In this document: positions 1-7,015 of the stretch, piece after piece
Numbering within the stretch: the first letter of the stretch is position 1
How the letters are laid out: each line of letters begins with the position of its first letter
DNA from: Thermoproteota archaeon
Lineage (GTDB): Archaea > Thermoproteota > Methanomethylicia > Culexarchaeales > Culexmicrobiaceae
Assembly (NCBI GenBank): GCA_003650625.1
Contig: QMQW01000007.1
Coordinates: forward strand, 1-10,134
Reading direction: 5' to 3'
DNA: 10,134 nucleotides
Program-made: the position numbers and the translations under genes
Notes under the pieces: model-generated
What the model was told of the DNA's origin: nothing
Database searches by the model: none
Seen by the model: the letters and a program-made list of their open reading frames with translations, nothing else

Positions 1-636
1 CTCGTTGTCGGTTACTCCCGGTATTATTGGTCTGAGGAATAGCATTGGCTTGAGTTTCTTTTCTTTCAAGTTTCTAATTGTTTCAAGTCTTTCTTCAATT
101 GAGGGCGCCAGCGGCTCAAGTATCCTTGCTTTTTCAATTGTAACTATAGTCACTAGTGGGCTGATTGGAGTGTTGATGCTTGAAAGCTTTAGGGCTAGGT
201 CCTCATCGATGTGGGCTTTAGTTGAGAATTGGCAGGGGTTGCCTAGTATGCTGATTGTATTTAGATACTCTATCGTCTTGTTGGTTGCTGCAACATTAAA
301 TGGGTCTGCTATGCTTCCAAAAGCAAGAAATGTTCCCCACCTGCTTGGGATGAAGTATGGGTTTGTGAGGAGCGCGTATAGCAATTCGTCTCCTGTTAGC
401 CCATAAGGCTTAGCTTCTGCGAAGTCGAATCCCATATCTTGGATGTAGCAGTAGAGGCAGCTGTTGGGGCATCCTATTGCCGAGTGGATGGTTAGTCCGC
501 ATGGTCTGGGCTTTCTTTTGGCGTGGAAGTCCGACTTGGCTTTGCTAATTGAAGCTGATGATAGTTTTCTTTCAAGATTAGCTTTAGCCATAATCTTCAT
601 GAGCGGCAGGTCTTTAATGTTCACTGTTGGCCCCAT
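1..636 (-). CDS. Radical SAM protein, SplB-like (3' part missing)
   Basis: The minus strand is open from an ATG at 636 to the left edge, giving 212 residues with no stop. The radical SAM signature CPNSCLYC supplies Cys56, Cys60 and Cys63 (CxxxCxxC), which would bind the [4Fe-4S] cluster that cleaves S-adenosylmethionine. An extra Cys46 lies ten residues before it. Downstream segments such as FGSIADPFN, QFSTKAHI and LRPIIPGVTD resemble the barrel of the COG1533 family (spore photoproduct lyase and relatives). Archaeal members of that family mostly have no known substrate, so DNA-lesion repair should not be assumed. The C-terminal part lies outside the window. The ATG at 636 lies about 23 bases from an AT-rich box, which suggests a leaderless or nearly leaderless mRNA; ATG at 600 is an alternative start. 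The gene is divergent from the serK operon. Confidence 0.8.
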   Translation of the reverse strand, partial: MGPTVNIKDLPLMKIMAKANLERKLSSASISKAKSDFHAKRKPRPCGLTIHSAIGCPNSCLYCYIQDMGFDFAEAKPYGLTGDELLYALLTNPYFIPSRWGTFLAFGSIADPFNVAATNKTIEYLNTISILGNPCQFSTKAHIDEDLALKLSSINTPISPLVTIVTIEKARILEPLAPSIEERLETIRNLKEKKLKPMLFLRPIIPGVTDNE

Positions 637-647
637 GCTTTTAAGTG

Positions 648-664
648 AGTTTAAAATAAATAAG
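648..664. promoter_or_regulatory. Probable divergent TATA region (radical SAM / serK operon)
   Basis: The short gap between the two divergent genes contains one strongly AT-rich block, TTTAAAATAAATAAG (650-664). Read on the minus strand it gives TTATTTATTTTAA, centred about 23 bases from the radical SAM ATG. Read on the plus strand it would place transcription start near 680, leaving a leader of about 70 bases before serK. The call rests on composition and spacing only. Confidence 0.4.
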
Positions 665-687
665 CTTAGGGATGATGATATTGATCT

Positions 688-723
688 GCGCCGAGTGGCG
701 CTGTGAGGTGATGCGCCTCCACT
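688..723 (+). promoter_or_regulatory. Leader with two mutually exclusive hairpins before serK
   Basis: GCGCC (688-692) and GGCGC (697-701) form a perfect 5-bp hairpin with loop GAGT. The same GGCGC can instead pair, within AGTGGCGC (694-701), with GCGCC and ACT (713-717 and 721-723), giving an 8-bp stem with a 3-base bulge. The loop of this second hairpin contains GAGGTGAT (705-712), a full match to the archaeal anti-Shine-Dalgarno sequence. The two folds cannot coexist. Whether this regulates anything is inference. Confidence 0.35.
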
Positions 724-747
724 GACCTGATGCGAGGTGTATTTTAC

Positions 748-1596
748 GTGTCATCGAGGGTGCTGGAGCTACAGCACAGGGGCTTTAGGGTCAAGTTGAA
801 GCTTGAATTTCTAAGCGACCTCCACATTCATGAGGAAATAATTCCTAGTTCCCTGAAATCTCTCATGAGGAAGATGAGTAGAGAGGGCCTCCTTAGGGAT
901 CCAGTCATAGTTGATGAAAAATCTCTGGTTGTTTTGGATGGCATGCATAGGGTTGAAGCGTTGAAGAGGCTTGGCTGCCGATTAATTGCAACTTGCCTAG
1001 TTGATTATGGTGATCCTAGAGTTCTCGTGCAGTCTTGGTGGAGGGCTATTGAGGGAGATGAAGTTAAGCTGGCTTCGTTGGTTAAGAGGCTTGACTGCTT
1101 TGAAGTTTCATCAATTGACTTGGATGCTCACAAGAATCGCGTTCCACTATTGATTTTTAGGGGTAGGGTGTTTGCGCTGGGATCGAGGTCTCAGAGCTTA
1201 TACGAGATGCTCTTTGAGGTTAAACGGCTTGAGGAGATTTTGAAGCGTGAAGGCTTCAAAGTAAGCTATGAAACTGAATTTGATGCCATGAATCTTTTGA
1301 AGTCAGGGGCATGTAGTGCAGTTATCTGCATTCCCTGCATTTCCAAGGAGAAGGTTGTTGAGCTTGCGCTTAGTGGTAAGGTGCTTCCTCACAAATCTAC
1401 TCGACATGTCATTCCACTTAGGCCCCTTTCAGTGAATGTTCCTCTTTCTCTCTTGAAGTGCGAGGATGCTGTTGAAGCAAATAGGATTTTCATTGATTCG
1501 CTGAAAGGTAGGAAACGAAAATTACTTCCACCGCAAGTATTTATGGGGAGGCGCTATGAAGAGTACATATGCGTCTTTGAGGGGGTATCAGCGTGA
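748..1596 (+). CDS. SerK-like free serine kinase (ParB/Srx fold)
   Basis: Resembles archaeal SerK, which phosphorylates free L-serine to O-phosphoserine using ADP. Counting from an in-frame ATG at 730, visible signatures are HEE (34-36, the region of the family's catalytic Glu), DGMHR at 70-74 (DGHHR in characterised SerK) and KSTRHVIPLRP at 222-232, which matches the conserved C-terminal TRHVLPFNP stretch. About 45 residues follow the point where SerK of Thermococcus ends (239 residues, from memory), including a basic run GRKRK near 260. I chose GTG 748 because GAGGTG (734-739) lies 8 bases upstream and the second Glu then falls at position 30; ATG 730 has no well-spaced ribosome site. The stop overlaps the next start in a GTGA. 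First gene of the long operon. The kinase call is by similarity; a ParB-fold protein with another ligand is the alternative. Confidence 0.7.
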   Translation: MSSRVLELQHRGFRVKLKLEFLSDLHIHEEIIPSSLKSLMRKMSREGLLRDPVIVDEKSLVVLDGMHRVEALKRLGCRLIATCLVDYGDPRVLVQSWWRAIEGDEVKLASLVKRLDCFEVSSIDLDAHKNRVPLLIFRGRVFALGSRSQSLYEMLFEVKRLEEILKREGFKVSYETEFDAMNLLKSGACSAVICIPCISKEKVVELALSGKVLPHKSTRHVIPLRPLSVNVPLSLLKCEDAVEANRIFIDSLKGRKRKLLPPQVFMGRRYEEYICVFEGVSA

Positions 1597-1892
1597 TTTC
1601 AATTGAAGTCAAAATGCTAGCGACATTAAGGGGTCTTCTGGGTAGGGATTCAATTGACTTAACCTTTTCATCCGAAGATGAAGTTACTGTGAGAAAGGCT
1701 TTAGCTAGGTTGGGAGAGCTGATTGATGATCGAGTGAAGGAGAGGCTGTTTAAGCCTAACTCGACTGAAGTTCAGCCAGATGTGCTTGTACTAGTTAATG
1801 GCGCTGAGATTGGAGCTCTAGATGGGCTTGAGACTAAACTTAAAAATGGAGACACCTTGATATTGCTGCCGACGGTTCATGGTGGAGCTTAA
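1593..1892 (+). CDS. MoaD/ThiS-type ubiquitin-fold sulfur carrier ending Gly-Gly-Ala
   Basis: A 99-residue beta-grasp protein. The start has the form VKMLATLRGLLG, the middle has VLVLVNG (64-70), and the end has LKNGDTLILLPTVHGG, all typical of archaeal MoaD or SAMP proteins. Such proteins are adenylated at the C-terminal glycine by an E1-like enzyme and then carry sulfur as a thiocarboxylate for molybdopterin or tungstopterin synthesis, or become attached to other proteins. Here the Gly97-Gly98 pair is followed by one extra Ala99 before the stop, so the usual free Gly-Gly end would need trimming. The start is a GTG that overlaps the serK stop (GTGA), preceded by a GAGGGGG run, so the two genes are translationally coupled. 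No MoaE, MoeB or protease gene is nearby. Confidence 0.82.
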   Translation: MISIEVKMLATLRGLLGRDSIDLTFSSEDEVTVRKALARLGELIDDRVKERLFKPNSTEVQPDVLVLVNGAEIGALDGLETKLKNGDTLILLPTVHGGA

Positions 1893-1912
1893 AGCTTAGG
1901 GTTTTTATAGGG

Positions 1913-3316
1913 GTGGTAAGGCTGATTTTTGATCCAAAAATTAGGGAGATGCTTGAACCCAGTGCAGTGGCTGTTATTGGAGCTTCAAGTCGGCCGGGGA
2001 AAATAGGATATGAAGTTCTCAAGAACATTATTGAGGGAGGATTTGAGGGTGATGTTTATCCTGTAAACCCTAAAGGCGGAGAAATTCTCGGCTTAAAAGT
2101 CTATCAATCCGTGTTGAAGCTTCCTAAAACTCCTGAGCTTGCAGTTGTGACAACGCCTGCTCAAGCAGCGCTTAAGGTTGTGGAGGAGTGTGGAGTAAAG
2201 GGTGTTAAGGGAGCTGTGATTATTTCTGCCGGTTTTAGTGAAGTTGGAAATTATGATTTGGAGAGAAGGCTCATATCCATAGCTAAGTCTTATGGCGTTA
2301 GGATTATTGGACCAAATAGTGCTGGAGTTGTTAATACCAGCTTAAACCTCTACGCCTGCCTAGAGTTCAGGGTTAAGTCAGGTCCAATATCACTAATTTC
2401 TCAAAGTGGAGCTATTGGAGGAGTTCTTTTTGCATATGCTAGGGCTAGTAGGATAGGATTTAGCAAGTTCATTAGCTGTGGGAATTCAGCTGATGTTGAT
2501 GAGTCTGAAGTTTTAGCCTACTTGGCTGGGGATGAAGGCACTAAGGTGATTGCGCTATATATGGAGAGTGTTAAGCGTGGGAGGCATCTCATAGAGGTGG
2601 CTAGGGAGGCTTCGTTGATAAAGCCCGTCATAGCTTTGAAGGGTGGAAGGAGCAATGCTGGAATTAGAGCTGCTTCTTCTCATACAGGTTCTCTCGCTTC
2701 TTCTTATGCTGTTTATGCTGGAGCTTTTAGGCAAGCTGGAATAATTCAAGTAGAGTTTCTTGAAGATCTTTTTAACTCTGCTAAAGCTCTGTCTACTCAG
2801 CCTCCAGCTCGCGGAGATAGGGTTGCGATTTTAACCAACTCCGGTGGTCCTGGAGTTTTAACGACTGATGCTTGTGAAAGCTTGGGGTTAAAGGTTCCTG
2901 AGCCTTCAAGTGAGTTGAAGTCGAAGTTAATGTCGATTCTTCCACCTATTTGCAGCGTTAGAAATCCAATAGACTTGACGGCTAATGCGAGCTATGATTG
3001 GTATTTTGAATCTCTTAAAATCCTCTTAAGCTCAAGGGAATTTGATGGAGTAATTGTAATCTGTGTTCCTCCAAGCTTCATGGATTCGACATTGGCTGCT
3101 AGAGCTGTTATCGATGCAAGGAGGTTTTATCCTGATAAGCCTATTATCGCCTCTTTCCTTTACGGCGATGTTGTTGAGGAGGGAGTTAAACTTCTTGAGG
3201 GTAATCAAGTACCTAACGTTTCATCTCCCCGTGGTGCTGCTGAGGCCATGAAAGCTTTAGTAGATTATGGTAGAATAAAATTTGGGAGGAAATTTGGGAG
3301 GCGTTTTCATGGATAG
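1913..3316 (+). CDS. acdA: ADP-forming acyl-CoA (acetyl-CoA) synthetase, alpha subunit
   Basis: A 467-residue protein, close to the roughly 460 usual for the separate alpha subunit. The CoA-binding Rossmann domain begins with VAVIGASSRPGKIGYE (about 19-34) and includes YPVNPKGGEI. The second ligase domain holds SLISQSGAIGG (160-170) and the phosphohistidine loop SSHTGSLAS with His257, the position I recall for the Pyrococcus furiosus enzyme. A third domain begins near 302 (VAILTNSGGPGV). The complex converts acyl-CoA, ADP and phosphate to acid, CoA and ATP. The ATP-grasp beta subunit, which carries the second phosphohistidine, is absent here. Next to iorAB, aryl-CoA such as indoleacetyl-CoA is a likely substrate, by inference. 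The GTG start is 20 bases after the moaD-like gene; the end overlaps iorA by 8 bases. The last residues carry a KFGR-KFGR duplication. Confidence 0.9.
   Translation: MVRLIFDPKIREMLEPSAVAVIGASSRPGKIGYEVLKNIIEGGFEGDVYPVNPKGGEILGLKVYQSVLKLPKTPELAVVTTPAQAALKVVEECGVKGVKGAVIISAGFSEVGNYDLERRLISIAKSYGVRIIGPNSAGVVNTSLNLYACLEFRVKSGPISLISQSGAIGGVLFAYARASRIGFSKFISCGNSADVDESEVLAYLAGDEGTKVIALYMESVKRGRHLIEVAREASLIKPVIALKGGRSNAGIRAASSHTGSLASSYAVYAGAFRQAGIIQVEFLEDLFNSAKALSTQPPARGDRVAILTNSGGPGVLTTDACESLGLKVPEPSSELKSKLMSILPPICSVRNPIDLTANASYDWYFESLKILLSSREFDGVIVICVPPSFMDSTLAARAVIDARRFYPDKPIIASFLYGDVVEEGVKLLEGNQVPNVSSPRGAAEAMKALVDYGRIKFGRKFGRRFHG
3278..3301 (+). repeat. Perfect 12-bp tandem duplication carrying two Shine-Dalgarno copies
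   Basis: AAATTTGGGAGG occurs twice head to tail (3278-3289 and 3290-3301). The unit is a multiple of three, so it is read within acdA as the residue repeat KFGR-KFGR. The second GGGAGG (3296-3301) lies 7 bases before the iorA ATG at 3309 and is its ribosome-binding site. The first copy is 12 bases further upstream. Confidence 0.85.
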
Positions 3317-5162
3317 GCTTCTGGGCAAGCCTGGCTCGCGAGTCTTATTAATGGGTAATGAGGCTATCGCTAGAGGTGCTATTGAAGCCGGCGTCCACGT
3401 AGTTACTGGCTATCCGGGAACTCCTTCATCTGAAGTAATTATGTCGCTTGCTAGGGTAGCGAGGCACTTGAAGATTAAGGTTGACTGGTTTGCTAACGAG
3501 AAGGTTGCGTTTGAAGTGGCTCTTGCAGCTTCAAATGCTGGATTGAGGTCTCTTGTCACTATGAAGGCTCCCGGAATTAATGTTGCAGCTGACGCTTTAA
3601 TGTCGGCAGCTTACTGCGGCGTTAATGGTGGAATGGTGATTTTAGTTGCGGATGATCCTGGCCCCCATACAACTCAAACTGAACAGGATAGTAGGTTCTA
3701 CGCCCTATTAACTAATCTTCCGATGGTTGAGCCTTCTAATCCGCAGGAAGCTAAGGATGGCATTGTTTGGTCTTTTGAGTTGTCTGAGAAGCTTAAGCTT
3801 CCAGTATTATTTAGGACTACTACTCGTGTTAACCATACTACTGGTGATGTGCTTTTAGGGGTGGTTCGGGAAGTTAGCCGAGAAATTAGGTTTCCCCGAG
3901 ATTTGCCTAGGTACGTTAGAGCTTCGATGAAGTGGAATTTGAATAGGCATAAGTGGCTTAATGGGAGGATGAAGCTGGCGGAGTTATGTGCTGAGGAGTG
4001 CCCATTAAATAGGGTTGAAGGCGAAGGGAGATTGGCCATAATTGCTTCGGGCATCTCATACGCATATGTAGTTGAAGCTGTTCACAGCTTGAATATCAGT
4101 GGAGTGAGGATTTTCAAGCTGGGAATGCTGAATCCATTTCCCAAAAGCATTGTGGATTCTGCGCTGAAGGACTGTGAGAAGATCCTAGTAGTTGAGGAGC
4201 TAGAGCCATTTATTGAAGTTCGATTGAGGGCTCTGTCAACCTTGGTTGAAAATCCACCTGTGATTCTAGGCAAGTTTAATGGGTTAATTCCTAGGGAGGG
4301 TGAGCTTAAGCCTGAAGTTGTTAAGAGCGTGATTGCATCTTTCATGGGCTTAGCTTATGAGCCGCCAAAGCCACTTCGAGAATTTGATGTGCCATCTAGA
4401 CCTCCACCAATGTGCCCTGGATGCCCTCACAGAGCAACTTACTATGCCTTGTTAAAGGCAATTAAGGATCTGGGCTATAAGCGGGAGGACATTCCGATAT
4501 TTGGAGATATTGGCTGCTATGCATTAAGTCTCCAAAAGCCTCTTGAAGCCATATGGACTGAGCACTGCATGGGTGCTAGCATATCTATGGCTTTAGGTTT
4601 AAAGTACGCTGGCTACGATAAGCCTGTAGTTGCAACGATAGGCGACTCAACATTCTTTCATGCAGGCATACCTGCATTGATTGATGCAGTTCACTTTGGC
4701 GTGAACATCGTCGTCGTTATCCTTGATAATAGAACTACGGCCATGACCGGCCATCAGCCGCATCCTGGAATTAACGTTAGAGCTGACGGGTCATCTGCAA
4801 CGGAAGTCGACATAGTTGACTTAGTTAGGGGTATTGGCATTAAGCATGTTTATGCTGTGGACCCGTATGATGTGCGTCGCACTGTTGATGTTTTCAAGAA
4901 GGTCTTAAGCAGCTTTGATGGCGTTCAAGTCGTAGTTGCTAGAAGGGAGTGCGCACTTCTAGCTAAGAGACGCATTGGCAAGCTTCACGTCATTGCGATT
5001 AATAGGGAGAAGTGCGTTAAGTGTAGGAGCTGTATTTCAAGTTTAGGTTGTCCAGCGCTTTTGTGGGATGAGTTTGCTGGTCCAGTTATCGATGAGTCTT
5101 TATGCATTGGCTGTGGAGTGTGTGCTCAGGTTTGCCCCGTTAATGCCATTGGGGTGAAGTGA
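3309..5162 (+). CDS. iorA: Indolepyruvate:ferredoxin oxidoreductase, alpha subunit
   Basis: With IorB it oxidatively decarboxylates aryl pyruvates to aryl-CoA and reduces ferredoxin, in the cytoplasm. The protein has 617 residues, near the usual size. The N-terminal pyrimidine-binding region contains GYPGTPSSEV (34-43) and NEKVAFE (63-69). The thiamine-pyrophosphate-binding region contains MCPGCPHR (368-375), GDIGCY (399-404), GDS (445-447) and DN (473-474), about 26 residues apart. The C-terminal ferredoxin-like domain has two cysteine clusters: Cys569, 572, 575, 581 (CxxCxxC-x5-CP) and Cys599, 602, 605, 609 (CxxCxxC-x3-CP). The longer spacing in the first cluster fits the modified first motif known in this family. 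ATG 3309 is preferred over an in-frame TTG at 3282 because GGGAGG precedes it by 7 bases. It overlaps the acdA stop, and iorB follows after one base. Confidence 0.94.
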   Translation: MDRLLGKPGSRVLLMGNEAIARGAIEAGVHVVTGYPGTPSSEVIMSLARVARHLKIKVDWFANEKVAFEVALAASNAGLRSLVTMKAPGINVAADALMSAAYCGVNGGMVILVADDPGPHTTQTEQDSRFYALLTNLPMVEPSNPQEAKDGIVWSFELSEKLKLPVLFRTTTRVNHTTGDVLLGVVREVSREIRFPRDLPRYVRASMKWNLNRHKWLNGRMKLAELCAEECPLNRVEGEGRLAIIASGISYAYVVEAVHSLNISGVRIFKLGMLNPFPKSIVDSALKDCEKILVVEELEPFIEVRLRALSTLVENPPVILGKFNGLIPREGELKPEVVKSVIASFMGLAYEPPKPLREFDVPSRPPPMCPGCPHRATYYALLKAIKDLGYKREDIPIFGDIGCYALSLQKPLEAIWTEHCMGASISMALGLKYAGYDKPVVATIGDSTFFHAGIPALIDAVHFGVNIVVVILDNRTTAMTGHQPHPGINVRADGSSATEVDIVDLVRGIGIKHVYAVDPYDVRRTVDVFKKVLSSFDGVQVVVARRECALLAKRRIGKLHVIAINREKCVKCRSCISSLGCPALLWDEFAGPVIDESLCIGCGVCAQVCPVNAIGVK

Positions 5163-5163
5163 T

Positions 5164-5781
5164 TTGGTGGAGGAGTTCAATCTAGTTATTGTTGGAGTTG
5201 GAGGTCAAGGAATTCTAACCCTGTCTAGGGTAATTGCTTTGTGGGCCCTGAAAGCAGGGTACAAGGTCAGGGTTGGAGAGACTTTGGGGATGTCTCAGAG
5301 AGGCGGGGTTGTTCAAAGCTACGTTCGATTCGGTTCGGATGTTGAGAGCCCATTAGTTGAAGCTGGGCGAGCCCATGCATTAATAGCTTTAGATTACATT
5401 GAAGCTTTAAGGGCACTTCAATTTTTGTCGAGAAGTTCTAGGGTGATCGTCAACCCCAAAGCCATACTTCCAGTTTCAGTTCTGCTTGGAGTTGAGCGCA
5501 TGCCGGGCTTCAGTGAAGTGTTGAATGTACTTAAGAAAGTTGCTGGGGAAGTTGAAGTTGTTGATGCGAGCTCCATAGCTTCTAAGGTGGGGCTTCCAGC
5601 TTCAATTAACATAGCAATGCTTGGAGCTTTCACTTCGGTGTTTAGGGAGCTCATTGACCGACAGTTGATGTTAAGTGCAGTTGAAGAGGTTATTCCAAGC
5701 AGATTTCTAGAAGAGAATTTAAGAGCTTTCGAGTTAGGATTTAGAGCTATAGAAACATCTAAAAATACTGCTGCAAATTAG
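5164..5781 (+). CDS. iorB: Indolepyruvate:ferredoxin oxidoreductase, beta subunit
   Basis: A 205-residue protein of the 2-oxoacid oxidoreductase gamma/catalytic-domain family, the normal size for IorB. The N-terminal segment FNLVIVGVGGQGILTLSRV (5-23) contains the glycine-rich loop of this family, followed by GETLGMSQRGG (38-48), the conserved stretch that contacts the alpha-subunit active site. It completes the enzyme with the preceding gene, and the one-base gap indicates translational coupling. The start is TTG 5164 or GTG 5167; GGGGTG at 5151-5156 can serve as ribosome site for either. The last residues (about 195-205) look unstructured. No second copy of the ferredoxin domain is present; electrons would leave through the IorA clusters. 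Confidence 0.92.
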   Translation: MVEEFNLVIVGVGGQGILTLSRVIALWALKAGYKVRVGETLGMSQRGGVVQSYVRFGSDVESPLVEAGRAHALIALDYIEALRALQFLSRSSRVIVNPKAILPVSVLLGVERMPGFSEVLNVLKKVAGEVEVVDASSIASKVGLPASINIAMLGAFTSVFRELIDRQLMLSAVEEVIPSRFLEENLRAFELGFRAIETSKNTAAN

Positions 5782-5792
5782 CTTTAAAGCTG

Positions 5793-6425
5793 GTGCCAGC
5801 GTTGGATAGGCTGAGTTTCATAGCTCCATCGTGGGATGAAATTCACCTTCAAGTTCTTAAGTTAGCTAAGGTTATAAGGGAAAGTGGGTTTAATCCGGAG
5901 ATAATTGTTGGAATTGCTAGAGGCGGTTGGATAGTTGCTAGGCTGCTGTCGGATCTTCTTGACATTCCTGATATTGCGAGTTTAAGAATTGAATTTTACA
6001 AGGGAATTGCAGAGACTTCTAGAAGTCCAGTGGTTACACAGCCAGTTTCAACCAGTGTTAGAGGGAAGAAGGTTCTCATAGCCGATGATGTTTCAGATAC
6101 TGGAAGTAGTTTGACTGCTGCTGTTAAGCATTTAATTGATGAGGGTGCAGATGAAATTAGGGTTGCTACGATTCACGTTAAGCCTTGGACGACCTTTGTC
6201 CCAGACTACTACGTAAGCAAGACTGATGCTTGGATAATATATCCGTGGGAGCCCTATGAAACCATTAAAAGCCTAGCTCATAAATGGCTTGAAGATGGGT
6301 TGCAAGCTGAGGAAATAAGAACTAAGCTTATTGAAGTTGGAGTTAGGAGGGAATTTGTGGAAGAATTTTTCCCATTGATATTTAAAGAGGGCAGTGATTC
6401 TGGTGTTGAATTGGAAGTTGAATAA
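5793..6425 (+). CDS. Purine-type phosphoribosyltransferase (COG2236-like)
   Basis: A 210-residue type I phosphoribosyltransferase. The PRPP-binding loop VLIADDVSDTGSS (94-106) has the paired acidic residues and TGSS phosphate loop. An earlier VGIARGGW (39-46) is the PPi-side loop, and YYVSKTDAWIIYPWE (139-153) is the base-binding region typical of archaeal xanthine/guanine salvage enzymes of this group. Residues 160-200 form an additional, probably helical, charged tail. The substrate base cannot be read from sequence: guanine, xanthine or hypoxanthine are possible. The GTG start at 5793 is 11 bases after the iorB stop, with TTG 5802 as an alternative. The end overlaps the Cgi121-like reading frame, so it belongs to the same transcript as iorAB, although a shared pathway is not evident. 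Confidence 0.82.
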   Translation: MPALDRLSFIAPSWDEIHLQVLKLAKVIRESGFNPEIIVGIARGGWIVARLLSDLLDIPDIASLRIEFYKGIAETSRSPVVTQPVSTSVRGKKVLIADDVSDTGSSLTAAVKHLIDEGADEIRVATIHVKPWTTFVPDYYVSKTDAWIIYPWEPYETIKSLAHKWLEDGLQAEEIRTKLIEVGVRREFVEEFFPLIFKEGSDSGVELEVE

Positions 6426-7008
6426 GCCGATTCTAGTTGCGGTTGAGGAGCTTGAAAAGAAGTTTATATGCTTAGCTGGAGTTGCTCTGCAAGGAAAACG
6501 GGATGTTCAAAGTATCCTTGAAGTAGCTAAGAGCTGTAGGGATAAGTTTGGAGTTGTGCTACAGGTGGTTGATGCTAACTGCATAGCTTCTTGGAGGCAT
6601 GCAGCTTCAGCTGCTCTTAGAGCTTTGAGAGCTTTTGCGGAGGGTAGAAATGTTTGCGATAGAGTTGAAGTTGAAATCATTCTCTACATTTCTGGGAGGA
6701 GGCAGATTAGGGATGCTATTGAAGCCGTTGGAGTTAAGAGTGATTCAACTGAACTTGCAGTCATTTGCGCTTCTAAGGATTCCGGACCTGCCATTTCAGC
6801 TGTTCGCTTTTTTGTAGATTCCGTTGGCGGAGTAATTGATAACTCTGCATTGGAAATTAGAAGTGATGAGAAGGTGAACGTTCTTAGAAGGATTTTCGAC
6901 GTTAGTAATGTTGAGCTGGACGCCGTGGTTAGAAGTGGAATTGACTTGCGTGAAGCTATTGAGCGCATAGTAATTGAGCGTGGAGCTCTTCTTGAAGTGT
7001 TGAAGTAG
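6403..7008 (+). CDS. KEOPS complex subunit Cgi121-like
   Basis: KEOPS installs the threonylcarbamoyl group on A37 of ANN-decoding tRNAs; Cgi121 binds the tRNA 3' end and Bud32. Counting from an in-frame GTG at 6394, the family core is LQVVDANCIASWRHAASAAL (56-75) followed by VEVEIILYISGRRQIRDAIE (91-110), matching the Q-DA...H...A and E-LLY-SG-RQI-AI pattern of archaeal and yeast Cgi121. The protein is about 200 residues, longer than the roughly 150 usual, with an extra tail after about 165. Start choice is uncertain: GTG 6403 is 11 bases after GAGGG (6387-6391), GTG 6394 is too close to it, and TTG 6418 is also possible. It overlaps the phosphoribosyltransferase end by about 23 bases. Other KEOPS subunits (Kae1, Bud32, Pcc1) are not in the window. 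Confidence 0.75.
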   Translation: MLNWKLNKPILVAVEELEKKFICLAGVALQGKRDVQSILEVAKSCRDKFGVVLQVVDANCIASWRHAASAALRALRAFAEGRNVCDRVEVEIILYISGRRQIRDAIEAVGVKSDSTELAVICASKDSGPAISAVRFFVDSVGGVIDNSALEIRSDEKVNVLRRIFDVSNVELDAVVRSGIDLREAIERIVIERGALLEVLK

Positions 7009-7015
7009 CTCAGCC

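Noticed and set aside
464..706. Plus-strand open frame over the start of the radical SAM gene
   Set aside because: It is antisense to a gene with a clear CxxxCxxC motif and has no family features or ribosome site of its own.
711..725. Four-codon mini-ORF (ATG CGC CTC CAC TGA) in the serK leader
   Set aside because: Its ATG overlaps the Shine-Dalgarno sequence and has no ribosome site of its own, so there is no support for translation or attenuation.
5793..7008. Phosphoribosyltransferase and Cgi121-like gene as a single fused protein
   Set aside because: They lie in different frames with a clear stop at 6423-6425; the overlap indicates coupling rather than fusion or frameshift.
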